From assembly GCA_002712305.1 (NCBI GenBank), contig PATE01000014.1, forward strand, positions 45,009-59,625: a DNA stretch of 14,617 bases. Direction: 5' to 3'. The notes under the pieces are model-generated. The model ran no database searches and had not been told where the DNA came from. It was given only the letters and a program-made list of their open reading frames with translations. Position 1 is the first letter of the stretch. Each line of letters starts with the position of its first letter. Position numbers and translations under genes: made by a program. This document shows positions 1-7,220 of this stretch, in pieces. Origin of the DNA: Gemmatimonadota bacterium (GTDB lineage Bacteria; Latescibacterota; UBA2968; UBA8231).

Positions 1-597
1 CCTGAAGTGGAGATCATCTTCGAAGTGCACACACGCCTGTCGCCGGCACGGGCGGTCGAATTGTGTACGCAACTGGAGCCGTACCATCCATTTTTTGTGG
101 AAGATCCCATCCGCTCTGAGAATCCAGGCGCCTTCCGTCACCTGCGACAGCACACGAATGTGCCCATCGGCACCGGTGAACAACTCCATGACAAGTGGGC
201 CTATCGTGAGTTGATCGAGCAGGAGTTGATCGACTATCTGCGCGTCGATATCTGCCACACCGGGGGGATCACCGAAGGCAAGAAGCTTGCCCACCTGGCC
301 GAGATGCACTACCAGGAGTTGGCCACCCATTACACGTCGAGCCCGGTCAGTTCAGCCGCGATGCTGCACCTGAACCTGTCGATCCCGAATTGTGCCGTGC
401 AGGAACACGCACCACCGGCGGCCTGGATGGATGAGGTGGTCCAGCATGAGCTCGTCGTCGAAGACGGCTATCTGTTGCCGTCGGCCTCACCGGGCTTGGG
501 AATCGACGTTGACATGGAGGCGGCCAGAAGAATCGGTCCCAACGATTCTGAGCCTCCCCACCTGCGACGCACAGACGGCGCCGTGCAGGACTGGTAA
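1..597 (+). CDS. Enolase-superfamily sugar-acid dehydratase (GalD / mandelate racemase family), 3' part
   Basis: The gene enters from the left edge; 198 C-terminal residues are visible in frame 1, ending at TAA 595-597. Visible residues follow the mandelate racemase / D-galactonate dehydratase barrel: a metal-ligand position in E-V-H-T-R (E8 of the visible part, H10 beside it), the second ligand in V-E-D-P (E34), the third in G-T-G-E-Q (E60), then R-V-D-I-C-H-T-G-G, and the general acid/base histidine in T-H-Y-T-S-S-P. The C-terminus R-R-T-D-G-A-V-Q-D-W matches the usual ending of GalD-type proteins, so this end is complete. The first ligand is Glu where Asp is more common. Family members remove water from aldonic acids to give 2-keto-3-deoxy acids, using Mg2+, in the cytoplasm. 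The substrate cannot be told from this fragment. The gene converges on the broken response regulator, whose last recognisable codon is about 20 bases away. Confidence 0.85.
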   Translation, partial: PEVEIIFEVHTRLSPARAVELCTQLEPYHPFFVEDPIRSENPGAFRHLRQHTNVPIGTGEQLHDKWAYRELIEQELIDYLRVDICHTGGITEGKKLAHLAEMHYQELATHYTSSPVSSAAMLHLNLSIPNCAVQEHAPPAAWMDEVVQHELVVEDGYLLPSASPGLGIDVDMEAARRIGPNDSEPPHLRRTDGAVQDW

Positions 598-617
598 CAT
601 CTGCCCCGGGGGTACTG

Positions 618-974
618 GGCGAGCCGGACCGAACTCAGATCCCGCTCTGGTGTTCGACGCAGGACGGCTCGAACCCGCGCAAGCAGTTCACGAACGCCGA
701 CGGGTTTGGTGACGTAGTCATCGGCGCCCAACTCCAGCCCCAAAACCTTGTCGACCTCTTCACCTCGAGCACTGAGCACGATGACGGAGGTGTTGTTTCC
801 CGTCTCACGCAATCGCCGACAGACCTTGTATCCATTCATGCCCGGCATCATGATGTCCAGTAGCACCAGGTCCACCGACGCAGACATGGCCAGCTCCAGT
901 CCCGATGTCCCATCGTAGGCGGCCAGCACTTCGTATCCCTCGAACTGCAGATTGTCGACGATCACTCTGGAGAT
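618..974 (-). pseudogene. OmpR-type response regulator, truncated at both ends
   Basis: Read on the minus strand, about 119 codons encode a receiver domain starting at I-S-R-V-I-V-D-N-L. The phosphoacceptor Asp is in V-L-L-D-I-M-M-P-G-M-N-G (Asp codon 857-855), the switch Ser in V-I-V-L-S-A, and the conserved Lys in Y-V-T-K-P. The beta1 strand and the acidic D-D pair that bind Mg2+ are missing, and no start codon fits. After the linker L-R-R-T-P-E-R-D-L-S-S-V-R-L-A the homology stops at about 618. The frame stays open to 468, but only as antisense of the dehydratase, so the winged-helix DNA-binding domain is absent. The upstream flank is the sensor kinase remnant in another frame. I read this as the partner regulator of that kinase, left inactive by deletions. 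A functional single-domain receiver is unlikely without the acidic pair. Confidence 0.75.
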
Positions 975-1463
975 CGAGCATGTCTCCCATGGCAAGCAAC
1001 ACTCGACCCAGCGCGTCGAGGGCCTCTCCCTCTTCAGCTGACGATTCAGCGTGAGACAGCACATCCCGGTAATCCCCCACTGCCGACGCGAGATCGCCGT
1101 CGCTGAACTCGTGCGCCTCACCCCGTTGCAGGGCCTTCGCGAAGGCGGTTGTGCGTTCGAGAAGGGATGGTGGCAGCACGATGGGCTGTACGAAGTGTCC
1201 CTGCGGATCCAGCGCGAAGCGGAACTGAACTTCCGGCAGATCAGCAGTCTCGGTGAAGGGGGCGCTCGGCGTGAGGTCGTCGATGATGGTCTCGAGACGA
1301 GCGTCGAGGGTTGCTCGGATGGCAGGAATGTGTAGCCGTACGTCCGCCAGGGCGCTTGCGCTGTTCATCGAGAGCTGCGCGCAGACTGAGAAAGGTCAGA
1401 TACGCCGGCGGGGCCGACGATGAGACCCAGAAAGAGGGTGAGGCGGAGCCTGTATCCAGACAT
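975..1463 (-). pseudogene. Sensor histidine kinase, N-terminal remnant with two frameshifts and no transmitter
   Basis: An ATG at 1463-1461 has a good ribosome binding site (GGGAG, 7-base spacer). It opens with M-S-G-Y-R-L-R and a membrane segment L-T-L-F-L-G-L-I-V-G-P-A-G. That frame then breaks. The continuation L-T-F-L-S-L-R-A-A-L-D-E-Q is in the next frame from about 1400, and A-L-A-D-V-R-L-H-I-P-A-I is in the third frame from about 1360. Each break equals one extra base (or two lost). The remainder, with F-A-L-D-P-Q-G-H-F and a helical TPR-like stretch ending A-L-G-R-V-L-L-A-M-G-D at 982, resembles the extracytoplasmic sensor part of membrane kinases. No HisKA or HATPase domain follows; within 10 bases the response regulator begins in another frame. 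The family assignment rests on architecture and on the adjacent regulator. It lies 45 bases after the MFS gene, probably the same operon originally. Confidence 0.6.
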
Positions 1464-1508
1464 GGTGTGTCTCCCGGCCGAAACATAGGCGATCGACCCG
1501 GGAGAGTG

Positions 1509-2885
1509 TCAGGATTCGGTCAGATGTGCGGAGCCCGCTGGAACAGACCGGGTGTAGGCGCCGAAAAGAATCGTCCCCACGCCCGTCAGGACCGCACCCA
1601 GAAGGAAGAGCTGCTGATAACCGACCTCTGCGATGAAGTATCCACCACCACTGGCCATCACAGACCAGCCCAGGGCGACGGACATCATGTAGGCACCGGA
1701 CATGACCGGACGCCACTCAGGATGTACGAGTTCCTGCTGATAGACCGTGATGGCGGGGAAAGCGATCGCGGACAGGGCCGTGATCATGACAGTCCCGGCT
1801 GAGGCCAGCAGCCAATGACCGGACAACCCCATCAGAAGCGCACCTGCAGCCACGCCCAACGCAGACAGAATGAAGGTTCGGTCGTATCCGAGGCGGGCGG
1901 ACAAAGGCGCCAGCATGAGGCCTGCGGGTGCAGCCAGCAACTGGCCCATGGCCAGAACCGTACCGATCCGAGACGTGGCCACGCCCAGGGCCTGGTCCAT
2001 GTAGAGGTTGAAGAAGCTCCCGGACACGGACATGGACGCGATGAAGAGCAGGCCCGTGCCGACCATGGCGAGAATCGGTTTGGCGGGGAACGTGCCTGGA
2101 TCACCGGGTAGCGAATTCGTCGGCGCTGGTGCTTGCGTTTCGCGAGATGACGTGCCTATTCCGGGTTCGGTTGGTGTTTGCGCTTCTTCCATCAGAAAAC
2201 TCGACGTGACCTCAGAGACCGTTTGGGGCAACTCCCTTCCTGGTGAGAGGACAGACTCCTTCTTCGTCATCAGCAGGGCAAACCAACCGGGTAGCAGCAC
2301 CAAGCCTCCGATCAGTAGAGGGACGAGGAAGGTGACCGGGTCGCTGAGACCCGTATTCAGGATGGTCGCCGACCAATCGGGCAACACACCGCCGGCGAGT
2401 GCTCCGAGGAATCCAGCCAGGGGGACGACAGCCCCCCTGGCAGCAAATACGAACCGTCGTTCGTCTTGATGGGTCGTCTCCATCAGAAAGGGGTTGCTGT
2501 TCACGATGTAGAACGAATTGCCGAATTCTCGTAAGGCACAGCAACTCAGCAGCCACGCCGAACGCCACACAGCCGGGACAACGGCGACCATAGACAGCAG
2601 GATCAACCCCGTCATCAGCACCAGATACCCGCCGATCATCGCTTTGCGGGGCCCGAAACGTTGTCCGACAATGCCCGCTGGCAGGGAAGACAGGGCGAAG
2701 GAGGCCGCACCAGTGGCGATGAAGATGCCGATGAACCCTTCGTCGTAGCCGAGCCGGACGAGAAATAGGTTTGCCAGCAGGAAATACAGGCCCGAATAGC
2801 CGAAACCTGCCAGCAGTGCCGACAGCAGAAAGCGCCGCGCATTGCCGCTGAATTTTGGCCATGCGTCGACGAAATCGCGGATCAT
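1509..2885 (-). CDS. MFS transporter
   Basis: This 458-residue protein has about 12 hydrophobic segments, the size and layout of the major facilitator superfamily. The loop after TM2 carries the motif A-like sequence G-I-V-G-Q-R-F-G-P-R-K. A Pro/Ser/Thr-rich cytoplasmic linker of about 65 residues (around 210-270) separates the two six-helix halves. The second half shows a degenerate motif A as A-R-L-G-Y-D-R. Its ATG at 2885-2883 overlaps the TGA of the oxygenase gene in the sequence ATGA, and no ribosome binding site is visible, so translation is probably coupled. The substrate is unknown. Being in one operon with a PhyH-type oxygenase suggests it imports or exports that enzyme's substrate or product, but this is inference. 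Confidence 0.85.
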   Translation of the reverse strand: MIRDFVDAWPKFSGNARRFLLSALLAGFGYSGLYFLLANLFLVRLGYDEGFIGIFIATGAASFALSSLPAGIVGQRFGPRKAMIGGYLVLMTGLILLSMVAVVPAVWRSAWLLSCCALREFGNSFYIVNSNPFLMETTHQDERRFVFAARGAVVPLAGFLGALAGGVLPDWSATILNTGLSDPVTFLVPLLIGGLVLLPGWFALLMTKKESVLSPGRELPQTVSEVTSSFLMEEAQTPTEPGIGTSSRETQAPAPTNSLPGDPGTFPAKPILAMVGTGLLFIASMSVSGSFFNLYMDQALGVATSRIGTVLAMGQLLAAPAGLMLAPLSARLGYDRTFILSALGVAAGALLMGLSGHWLLASAGTVMITALSAIAFPAITVYQQELVHPEWRPVMSGAYMMSVALGWSVMASGGGYFIAEVGYQQLFLLGAVLTGVGTILFGAYTRSVPAGSAHLTES

Positions 2886-3721
2886 CCGCGGGAGGGCTCG
2901 TTCATCTCTTCGCGGGCTTTGGCCGACAACGCCGCAAGGTGACCGTCGTTGGCCATGCCTTGTTCAAGGTGGACCATGCGCGCCGGACTCGCCGTGGACA
3001 CCATCGTCTCGCCATACATGCGATCGGTCCAGAAACGGGCCATGCCGGAGATATAGTCACGCCAGATTTGCAGATCGGCCTCGGCAAAGCGCTGGGTGCA
3101 GTTGATCGTAAACATTCGCCGTCGGCCACTGCCCCCGAAGGCGGCGTGTTTCAGGTTGTGGTTGAAGACGGCGATGTCGCCGGGTGTGGTAGCCATCGCC
3201 TGCGCCGGTACCTGGGATCCATCGACCCCCCACCAGTCACCGATCTCTTTGACGTGCTGCTGCAGCGTTTCGGCGAAGCTGTCCTGCGGAATGTGTGAAC
3301 CGGGGATCACTCTCAGGCAACCTGTGTCGGCATCGAGATCGTCGAGATAGAACCCGATCTTCACGTAGCGATGCTGAGTTTGCTTGAAGCCATCGGAGTG
3401 CCACTGGGTGTCGCCGGCATAATAATTGCCATCTGAACCAGAGTAGTTGTAGTCGTCCCCGAGCAGGTCACAGAGCAGACCATCGATGCGTTCGTCATCC
3501 AGAAGGGCGCACAGTCGCGGGTGTTGATCGATGAAGGGGACGATGCATGAGCGACGTTCCTCGTCGTGCTGCTCACCATGGTGGCCGCCGCCGCGGTCGG
3601 CCCAGACCTGTTCGAAGGCCTCGATGATCTCCTCGATCACATCCGCCAACAGACCCGGCAGGGACAGATATCCAAAAGTGTCGAAAAAGTTTTGCTGGGG
3701 CGTCGTCAGCAGACGGGCCAT
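2882..3721 (-). CDS. Phytanoyl-CoA dioxygenase (PhyH) family Fe(II)/2-oxoglutarate oxygenase
   Basis: This is a 279-residue cytoplasmic protein. The facial triad is visible: W-H-S-D (H108, D110) and the distal histidine in L-K-H-A (H192), followed by the arginine cluster R200-R202 expected to bind 2-oxoglutarate. T-G-C-L-R-V-I-P-G-S-H (residues 133-143) is the typical PhyH signature. The frame is open up to 3844, but ATG 3721 is preferred: it has GGAG eight bases upstream and begins M-A-R-L-L-T-T-P-Q-Q, like family members; the longer N-terminus has no domain character. PhyH proteins hydroxylate or halogenate diverse small molecules, so the substrate is unknown; the name does not imply phytanate metabolism. 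It is the first gene of a minus-strand unit continuing into the MFS transporter by a 4-base overlap, and is divergent from the serine hydrolase. Confidence 0.88.
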   Translation of the reverse strand: MARLLTTPQQNFFDTFGYLSLPGLLADVIEEIIEAFEQVWADRGGGHHGEQHDEERRSCIVPFIDQHPRLCALLDDERIDGLLCDLLGDDYNYSGSDGNYYAGDTQWHSDGFKQTQHRYVKIGFYLDDLDADTGCLRVIPGSHIPQDSFAETLQQHVKEIGDWWGVDGSQVPAQAMATTPGDIAVFNHNLKHAAFGGSGRRRMFTINCTQRFAEADLQIWRDYISGMARFWTDRMYGETMVSTASPARMVHLEQGMANDGHLAALSAKAREEMNEPSRG

Positions 3722-3874
3722 CGTTCCATCTCCGTGCTTGAACGTGTCGGTCGTGGTGGTTTGCTGAAAGGTCCACTCCTGGGGTTCCTGAACCGAGGCT
3801 ACCCGTTGGAAGATGGAAGCCTTGTGACGCGCAAAGGTAGACAAACGCGGCCCGGGCGATACGGCGTGGCCCCG

Positions 3875-3903
3875 TTGCCACTACCGTCGCGGGCCCGTAC
3901 ACT
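3875..3903 (+). promoter_or_regulatory. Sigma70-like promoter for the serine hydrolase / aldo-keto reductase unit
   Basis: TTGCCA (3875-3880, five of six to the -35 consensus) is followed after exactly 17 bases by TACACT (3898-3903, four of six to the -10 consensus). The predicted transcript would begin near 3910, leaving a leader of about 50 bases before the ATG at 3960. It lies in the 238-base gap between two divergent genes. No comparably good promoter was found for the opposite direction. Confidence 0.45.
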
Positions 3904-3959
3904 GGCGCCGCCTAACCTATCCAACACCACGCAACGACGTGTTGCCCGGAGATCGAACC

Positions 3960-5072
3960 ATGACCGCTGACGCCCTCCTCACACCAAGCGACCCTGGCGA
4001 TGTCGGCCTCGACGCCCAACAGCTTGAGCGTGCCGCGTCTCTGGTGGATGGTCACATCGGGACGGGAGACATCTCGGCGGCCTCACTCTTCGTCGCCCGT
4101 CGCGGCAAATGCGTGCTGTCGCGGGGGTTTGGTAGGCTGCGGCCCGAGGCCGGATCCGCCTCCGTGGACGGGGATTCGATCTTCCTTCTCGCCTCGATCA
4201 CGAAACCCGTCACGGCCTGCGCCATGATGCTGCTGGTCGACGAGGGACTGATCTCCCTCGACGACAAGGTGCAGCAGCACCTGCCGGAGTTTGTCGGCTG
4301 GGACAAGTCACCGATCACGGTGCGGCAGATTCTGTCGCACATCTCCGGTATGCCCGACATGCTGCCACAGAATACGGCACTTCGACGTGCTCATCGCCCC
4401 ATGTCGGCGTTTGTTGAGGGCGCGCTGCGAACGAAGTTGCTGTTTGAGTCCGGGACGGATTTCTCCTACCAGAGCAAGGGAATCCTGCTTGCCGCCGAAA
4501 TCGTGGAGCGTATCACGGGCCAACGCCTGCGAGACGTGGAAAAGACACGGATCTTTGCGCCCCTGGGGATGGACCGCAGCTGTCTCGGCATCGATGACTT
4601 CGAGATCGAGGATACGGTGTGGGTGGGCACGTCGATGGATGAATCGGCCGATGGCCAGCACTGGGGTCCGAACAGCGCCTATTGGCGCGATTTCGGCTGC
4701 CCCTGGGGCGGCATGCATTCGACGGGACCTGATTTGGGAAAGCTGCTGCAATGTGTGCTGAATGGGGGATCGGTGGGTGACCAGCGTGTCTTCTCGAAGG
4801 CCGCCGCAGGAGCGATGGTGTCCAATCAGAATCCCTCCCATCTCGAGGCCCCGTGGGGCATCGGCTGGGCGCTACGCGATTCGAGGGTCTGGGCTTTCTT
4901 CGGTGAGCAGGTGTCCCCCCGCACCTTCGGCCACGTGGGCGCAACGGGCACCGTCGCCTGGGCCGATCCAGATAACGAGCTGATCTGCGTCTGTCTGACG
5001 AATGTGAAGATTCAGGATGGATCGTTGCTGAGACGGGTGAGCAACGCTGTCGCTGCCGCCGTCATCGATTGA
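3960..5072 (+). CDS. Serine hydrolase of the beta-lactamase class C / penicillin-binding-like family
   Basis: This 370-residue protein carries the family's three active-site elements. The S-x-x-K nucleophile motif is S-I-T-K (S79, K82). The tyrosine element is Y-Q-S (Y170), a common variant of Y-x-N in esterase-type members. Near the C-terminus H-V-G replaces K-T-G, in F-G-H-V-G-A-T-G-T. I-L-S-H-I-S-G-M-P is also typical of the domain. The start at ATG 3960 has GGAG with an 8-base spacer; an in-frame upstream start at 3939 has less support. No signal peptide is seen, so it is probably cytoplasmic, which argues against a cell-wall or beta-lactam role and favours an esterase, amidase or lactone hydrolase. 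Its stop overlaps the possible TTG start of the aldo/keto reductase, so the two genes are co-transcribed. Confidence 0.85.
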   Translation: MTADALLTPSDPGDVGLDAQQLERAASLVDGHIGTGDISAASLFVARRGKCVLSRGFGRLRPEAGSASVDGDSIFLLASITKPVTACAMMLLVDEGLISLDDKVQQHLPEFVGWDKSPITVRQILSHISGMPDMLPQNTALRRAHRPMSAFVEGALRTKLLFESGTDFSYQSKGILLAAEIVERITGQRLRDVEKTRIFAPLGMDRSCLGIDDFEIEDTVWVGTSMDESADGQHWGPNSAYWRDFGCPWGGMHSTGPDLGKLLQCVLNGGSVGDQRVFSKAAAGAMVSNQNPSHLEAPWGIGWALRDSRVWAFFGEQVSPRTFGHVGATGTVAWADPDNELICVCLTNVKIQDGSLLRRVSNAVAAAVID

Positions 5073-5077
5073 CCAGC

Positions 5078-6040
5078 ATGTCACCCCTTCCTCTCAAGAC
5101 GCTAGGCCGCACTGGCATCCAAGCCACAACCCTCGGCATCGGCGGATATCTTGGGCTGCTCGACGACGACGACGATCCACATCGCGCCATCGATGCTGCC
5201 AGTGCCGCCGTGCAACGGGCCACCGAACTAGGCGTCCGCTACTTCGACACCTCTCCGGCCTATGGTGGGGGGGTGGCCGAGAAACACCTGGGCGCCGGCC
5301 TGGCATCACTGGATCCGACCCTGCGCCAACAACTGACGATCTCGACAAAGGTGGGCACTCATCCGCAGCGCCCGAATCACTATCTGCTCGACGACGTACG
5401 GTGGTGCTACGACCAGAGCCGACATCTGTTAGGAGACATCGATATCGTCTTCGTGCACGACCCGGGTTCTGACGACGATATGGACACGATCATGGGGCCG
5501 GGAGGCGCCTTCGAGTTCCTCGAAGGGCTGCGTGAGCAAGGGGAGATCCGTGGGATTGGTCTGGGCAATCGCACACATCGATGGTTGCGGCGCGTCATCG
5601 ACTCGGGGCGAGCCGATCTTATTCTGCCATCCTACGATTACCATCCGATCCGGCAGTCGGTGATACCGCTGCTCGAACACGCGGCCGCCGCAGACGTGGG
5701 CGTCGTCAACGGGTCGCCTTACCTGGGCGGTCTGCTTGCCGGCATCGATGTGGAAGAAGCCGCACGACACAGATCACCCGGCGATGTCGATTTCGAACGA
5801 GCGCGGCAGATCTATGCATGGTGTCAGATGCAGGGGGTCGAGGTCGGCGCCATTGCCGTTCAGTATAGCCTGCGCCAGCCTCTGATCGGTGCCACCCTCG
5901 TGGGCCCGCGGACGGCGAAAGAGGTGGAAGACAATGTCCGCCATGCAACGGCTGAGATCGGCGAGCAGGTGTGGGAAGAGCTCGACCGTTTCATCGCCAC
6001 ATTGCAGCCGCCGCCGGCAGCCGGCGGCGAAGCCCAGTAG
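5078..6040 (+). CDS. Aldo/keto reductase, aldose (fucose/galactose) dehydrogenase-like
   Basis: This 320-residue TIM-barrel NAD(P)H oxidoreductase has the full catalytic tetrad: D57 and Y62 in R-Y-F-D-T-S-P-A-Y-G, K91 in I-S-T-K-V-G, and H127 in F-V-H-D-P-G. The N-terminus P-L-K-T-L-G-R-T-G and the segment V-A-E-K-H-L-G resemble D-threo-aldose 1-dehydrogenase / L-fucose dehydrogenase members, which oxidise aldoses to lactones. This subfamily call is by resemblance only. I chose ATG 5078; a TTG at 5069 that overlaps the upstream stop codon is an alternative, and neither has a clear ribosome binding site, which fits translational coupling with the hydrolase. The last codons encode a Pro/Ala/Gly tail over a strong GC hairpin (6009-6029). 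It is convergent with the aldolase gene, 52 bases away. Confidence 0.85.
   Translation: MSPLPLKTLGRTGIQATTLGIGGYLGLLDDDDDPHRAIDAASAAVQRATELGVRYFDTSPAYGGGVAEKHLGAGLASLDPTLRQQLTISTKVGTHPQRPNHYLLDDVRWCYDQSRHLLGDIDIVFVHDPGSDDDMDTIMGPGGAFEFLEGLREQGEIRGIGLGNRTHRWLRRVIDSGRADLILPSYDYHPIRQSVIPLLEHAAAADVGVVNGSPYLGGLLAGIDVEEAARHRSPGDVDFERARQIYAWCQMQGVEVGAIAVQYSLRQPLIGATLVGPRTAKEVEDNVRHATAEIGEQVWEELDRFIATLQPPPAAGGEAQ
6009..6029. other. GC-rich inverted repeat at the 3' end of the aldo/keto reductase gene
   Basis: Bases 6009-6018 (CGCCGCCGGC) and 6020-6029 are perfect reverse complements around the single base at 6019; as RNA this folds into about a 9-bp stem with a 3-base loop on either strand. No T-run follows, so it is not a textbook intrinsic terminator. 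It lies at the junction of two convergent genes, where a bidirectional transcript-end structure would be useful. Confidence 0.4.
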
Positions 6041-6092
6041 CCCGAATCAGTAAACGGCCCCAGACACTTCCTACGGGGACCAGGTCACGATC

Positions 6093-7007
6093 TCACAGTT
6101 CCAACTCCTGCTTGATCTCATCCACCTGCAGCAGCAGGGACGTGAGCAGGAGGTCATCGTAGCCATCGAAGTCATGCTCGGCGACGCGACACCGACTGCC
6201 GATCGGCAGACCTCGCCGATGAAGATGTCGCTTGGCACTCTGTGGATACTTCAGTTTTACCGCCGCGTCCAGCGAGGCGAGGCGATGCTGTAGTCGTTCG
6301 GCCTTGACCGGCTCGTCACTGTGATGGGCACACAACCAGGCGAACAGTTCCGGATAGCAGTTGGCCGCCACAGGAGACAAGCCGGCAACACCCATCTGCA
6401 GCGAGGGCAGCGCCGAGATCGTGGCGGCGTTGAACATGCGCAGATCCGTCCCCTTCACGGACTGGATCTTCGGATGAATCCGATCCGGTGCACGATCAGT
6501 GTCCTTCATGTAGGCAAAACGCCCCGTCGCTGCGGCCCAACCCAACAACTGCGGGGACAGATTCCTGTGGTAGGGCTGAGGACACTCGTACAGGCCCAAC
6601 TGAATCGATTCCGTGGCCTCCAGAAGCTGCTCCAGAGCAGCCTGCAGCGGAGGTTCGTCATCATCGGGACCAACCAGTTGGTTGGGCAGAATCACCACCC
6701 CGTCGACGCCCGTGTCAGACATCCGTCGCATGAACTGCGCCTGCCACGTCAATGGCCCTCCGAACGTACCCACGGCCACCACAGGGACCCGCCCTGCAAC
6801 CCGCTCAGTAACTCGCTGCGCCAGCTGCAACCGCTCCTCATCGGATAGGTCGTACATCTCGCTGGACTGGCAAACGGCGAACAGGCCGGTAGAGCCCTGC
6901 TCGAGATAGAAGTCTGTCAACGCGTCGATTCCTGCCAGATCCAACGCACCTTCATCGTCGAAGGCGGTGAGCATCACCGGCCACAGTCCGTGATAGGGTA
7001 CCGTCAT
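6093..7007 (-). CDS. Dihydrodipicolinate synthase / N-acetylneuraminate lyase family class I aldolase
   Basis: This 304-residue protein has the size and motifs of the DapA/NanA family. The Schiff-base lysine is K168 in A-Y-M-K-D-T-D, and the tyrosine that shuttles protons is Y140 in L-Y-E-C-P-Q-P-Y. The pyruvate-carboxylate loop is altered: C-Q-S-S-E (46-50) stands where G-T-T-G-E is found in DapA. True lysine-biosynthetic DapA is therefore unlikely; members with such loops cleave or form 2-keto-3-deoxy sugar acids or related hydroxy-keto acids with pyruvate as one partner. The ATG at 7007 follows an A/G-rich AGAAGAGAA tract that may act as a weak ribosome binding site. It appears to be a single-gene unit, divergent from the broken sulfatase and convergent with the aldo/keto reductase. 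Confidence 0.87.
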   Translation of the reverse strand: MTVPYHGLWPVMLTAFDDEGALDLAGIDALTDFYLEQGSTGLFAVCQSSEMYDLSDEERLQLAQRVTERVAGRVPVVAVGTFGGPLTWQAQFMRRMSDTGVDGVVILPNQLVGPDDDEPPLQAALEQLLEATESIQLGLYECPQPYHRNLSPQLLGWAAATGRFAYMKDTDRAPDRIHPKIQSVKGTDLRMFNAATISALPSLQMGVAGLSPVAANCYPELFAWLCAHHSDEPVKAERLQHRLASLDAAVKLKYPQSAKRHLHRRGLPIGSRCRVAEHDFDGYDDLLLTSLLLQVDEIKQELEL

Positions 7008-7104
7008 GAATTCTCTTCTTTCACCAGCCCACTCCCTGACCCACTGTCACCTTGAATCGTTTCACCGGGTTCGCTGGTCGCCGTGTAGATGCCCTGACCC
7101 ACCC

Positions 7105-7120
7105 GCCTGCCTGCCTGCCT
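7105..7120. repeat. (GCCT)4 tetranucleotide tract
   Basis: Four perfect tandem copies of GCCT lie in the 213-base gap between the divergent aldolase and sulfatase genes, about 100 bases from each start codon. Tracts of this kind can vary in length by slippage, but four copies is short and no function can be inferred. The rest of this gap holds no convincing promoter. Confidence 0.6.
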
Positions 7121-7208
7121 TGTACGTAAATGCAGTGCTTTAGGTTAAGAATAGTCTGTGTAACGCACCTCGAACATCTGACAGAAGTTCCCTGGTGTCT
7201 CTCCAAGC

Positions 7209-7217
7209 GGAGGTGAT
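7209..7217 (+). promoter_or_regulatory. Strong ribosome binding site fixing a GTG start
   Basis: GGAGGTGAT at 7209-7217 matches the anti-Shine-Dalgarno end of 16S rRNA over nine bases; the GGAGG core is 7 bases before the GTG at 7221. It decides the non-ATG start of the frameshifted sulfatase, whose protein begins M-A-D-R-P-N-I as expected of the family. Confidence 0.75.
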
Positions 7218-7220
7218 GTC

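Noticed and set aside
468-617. Extension of the response regulator into the dehydratase gene
   Set aside because: This part is the antisense of conserved dehydratase codons and shows no winged-helix features.
7105-7120. (GCCT)4 tract as a phase-variation switch
   Set aside because: Four copies are few, and it is neither inside a gene nor between recognisable promoter elements.
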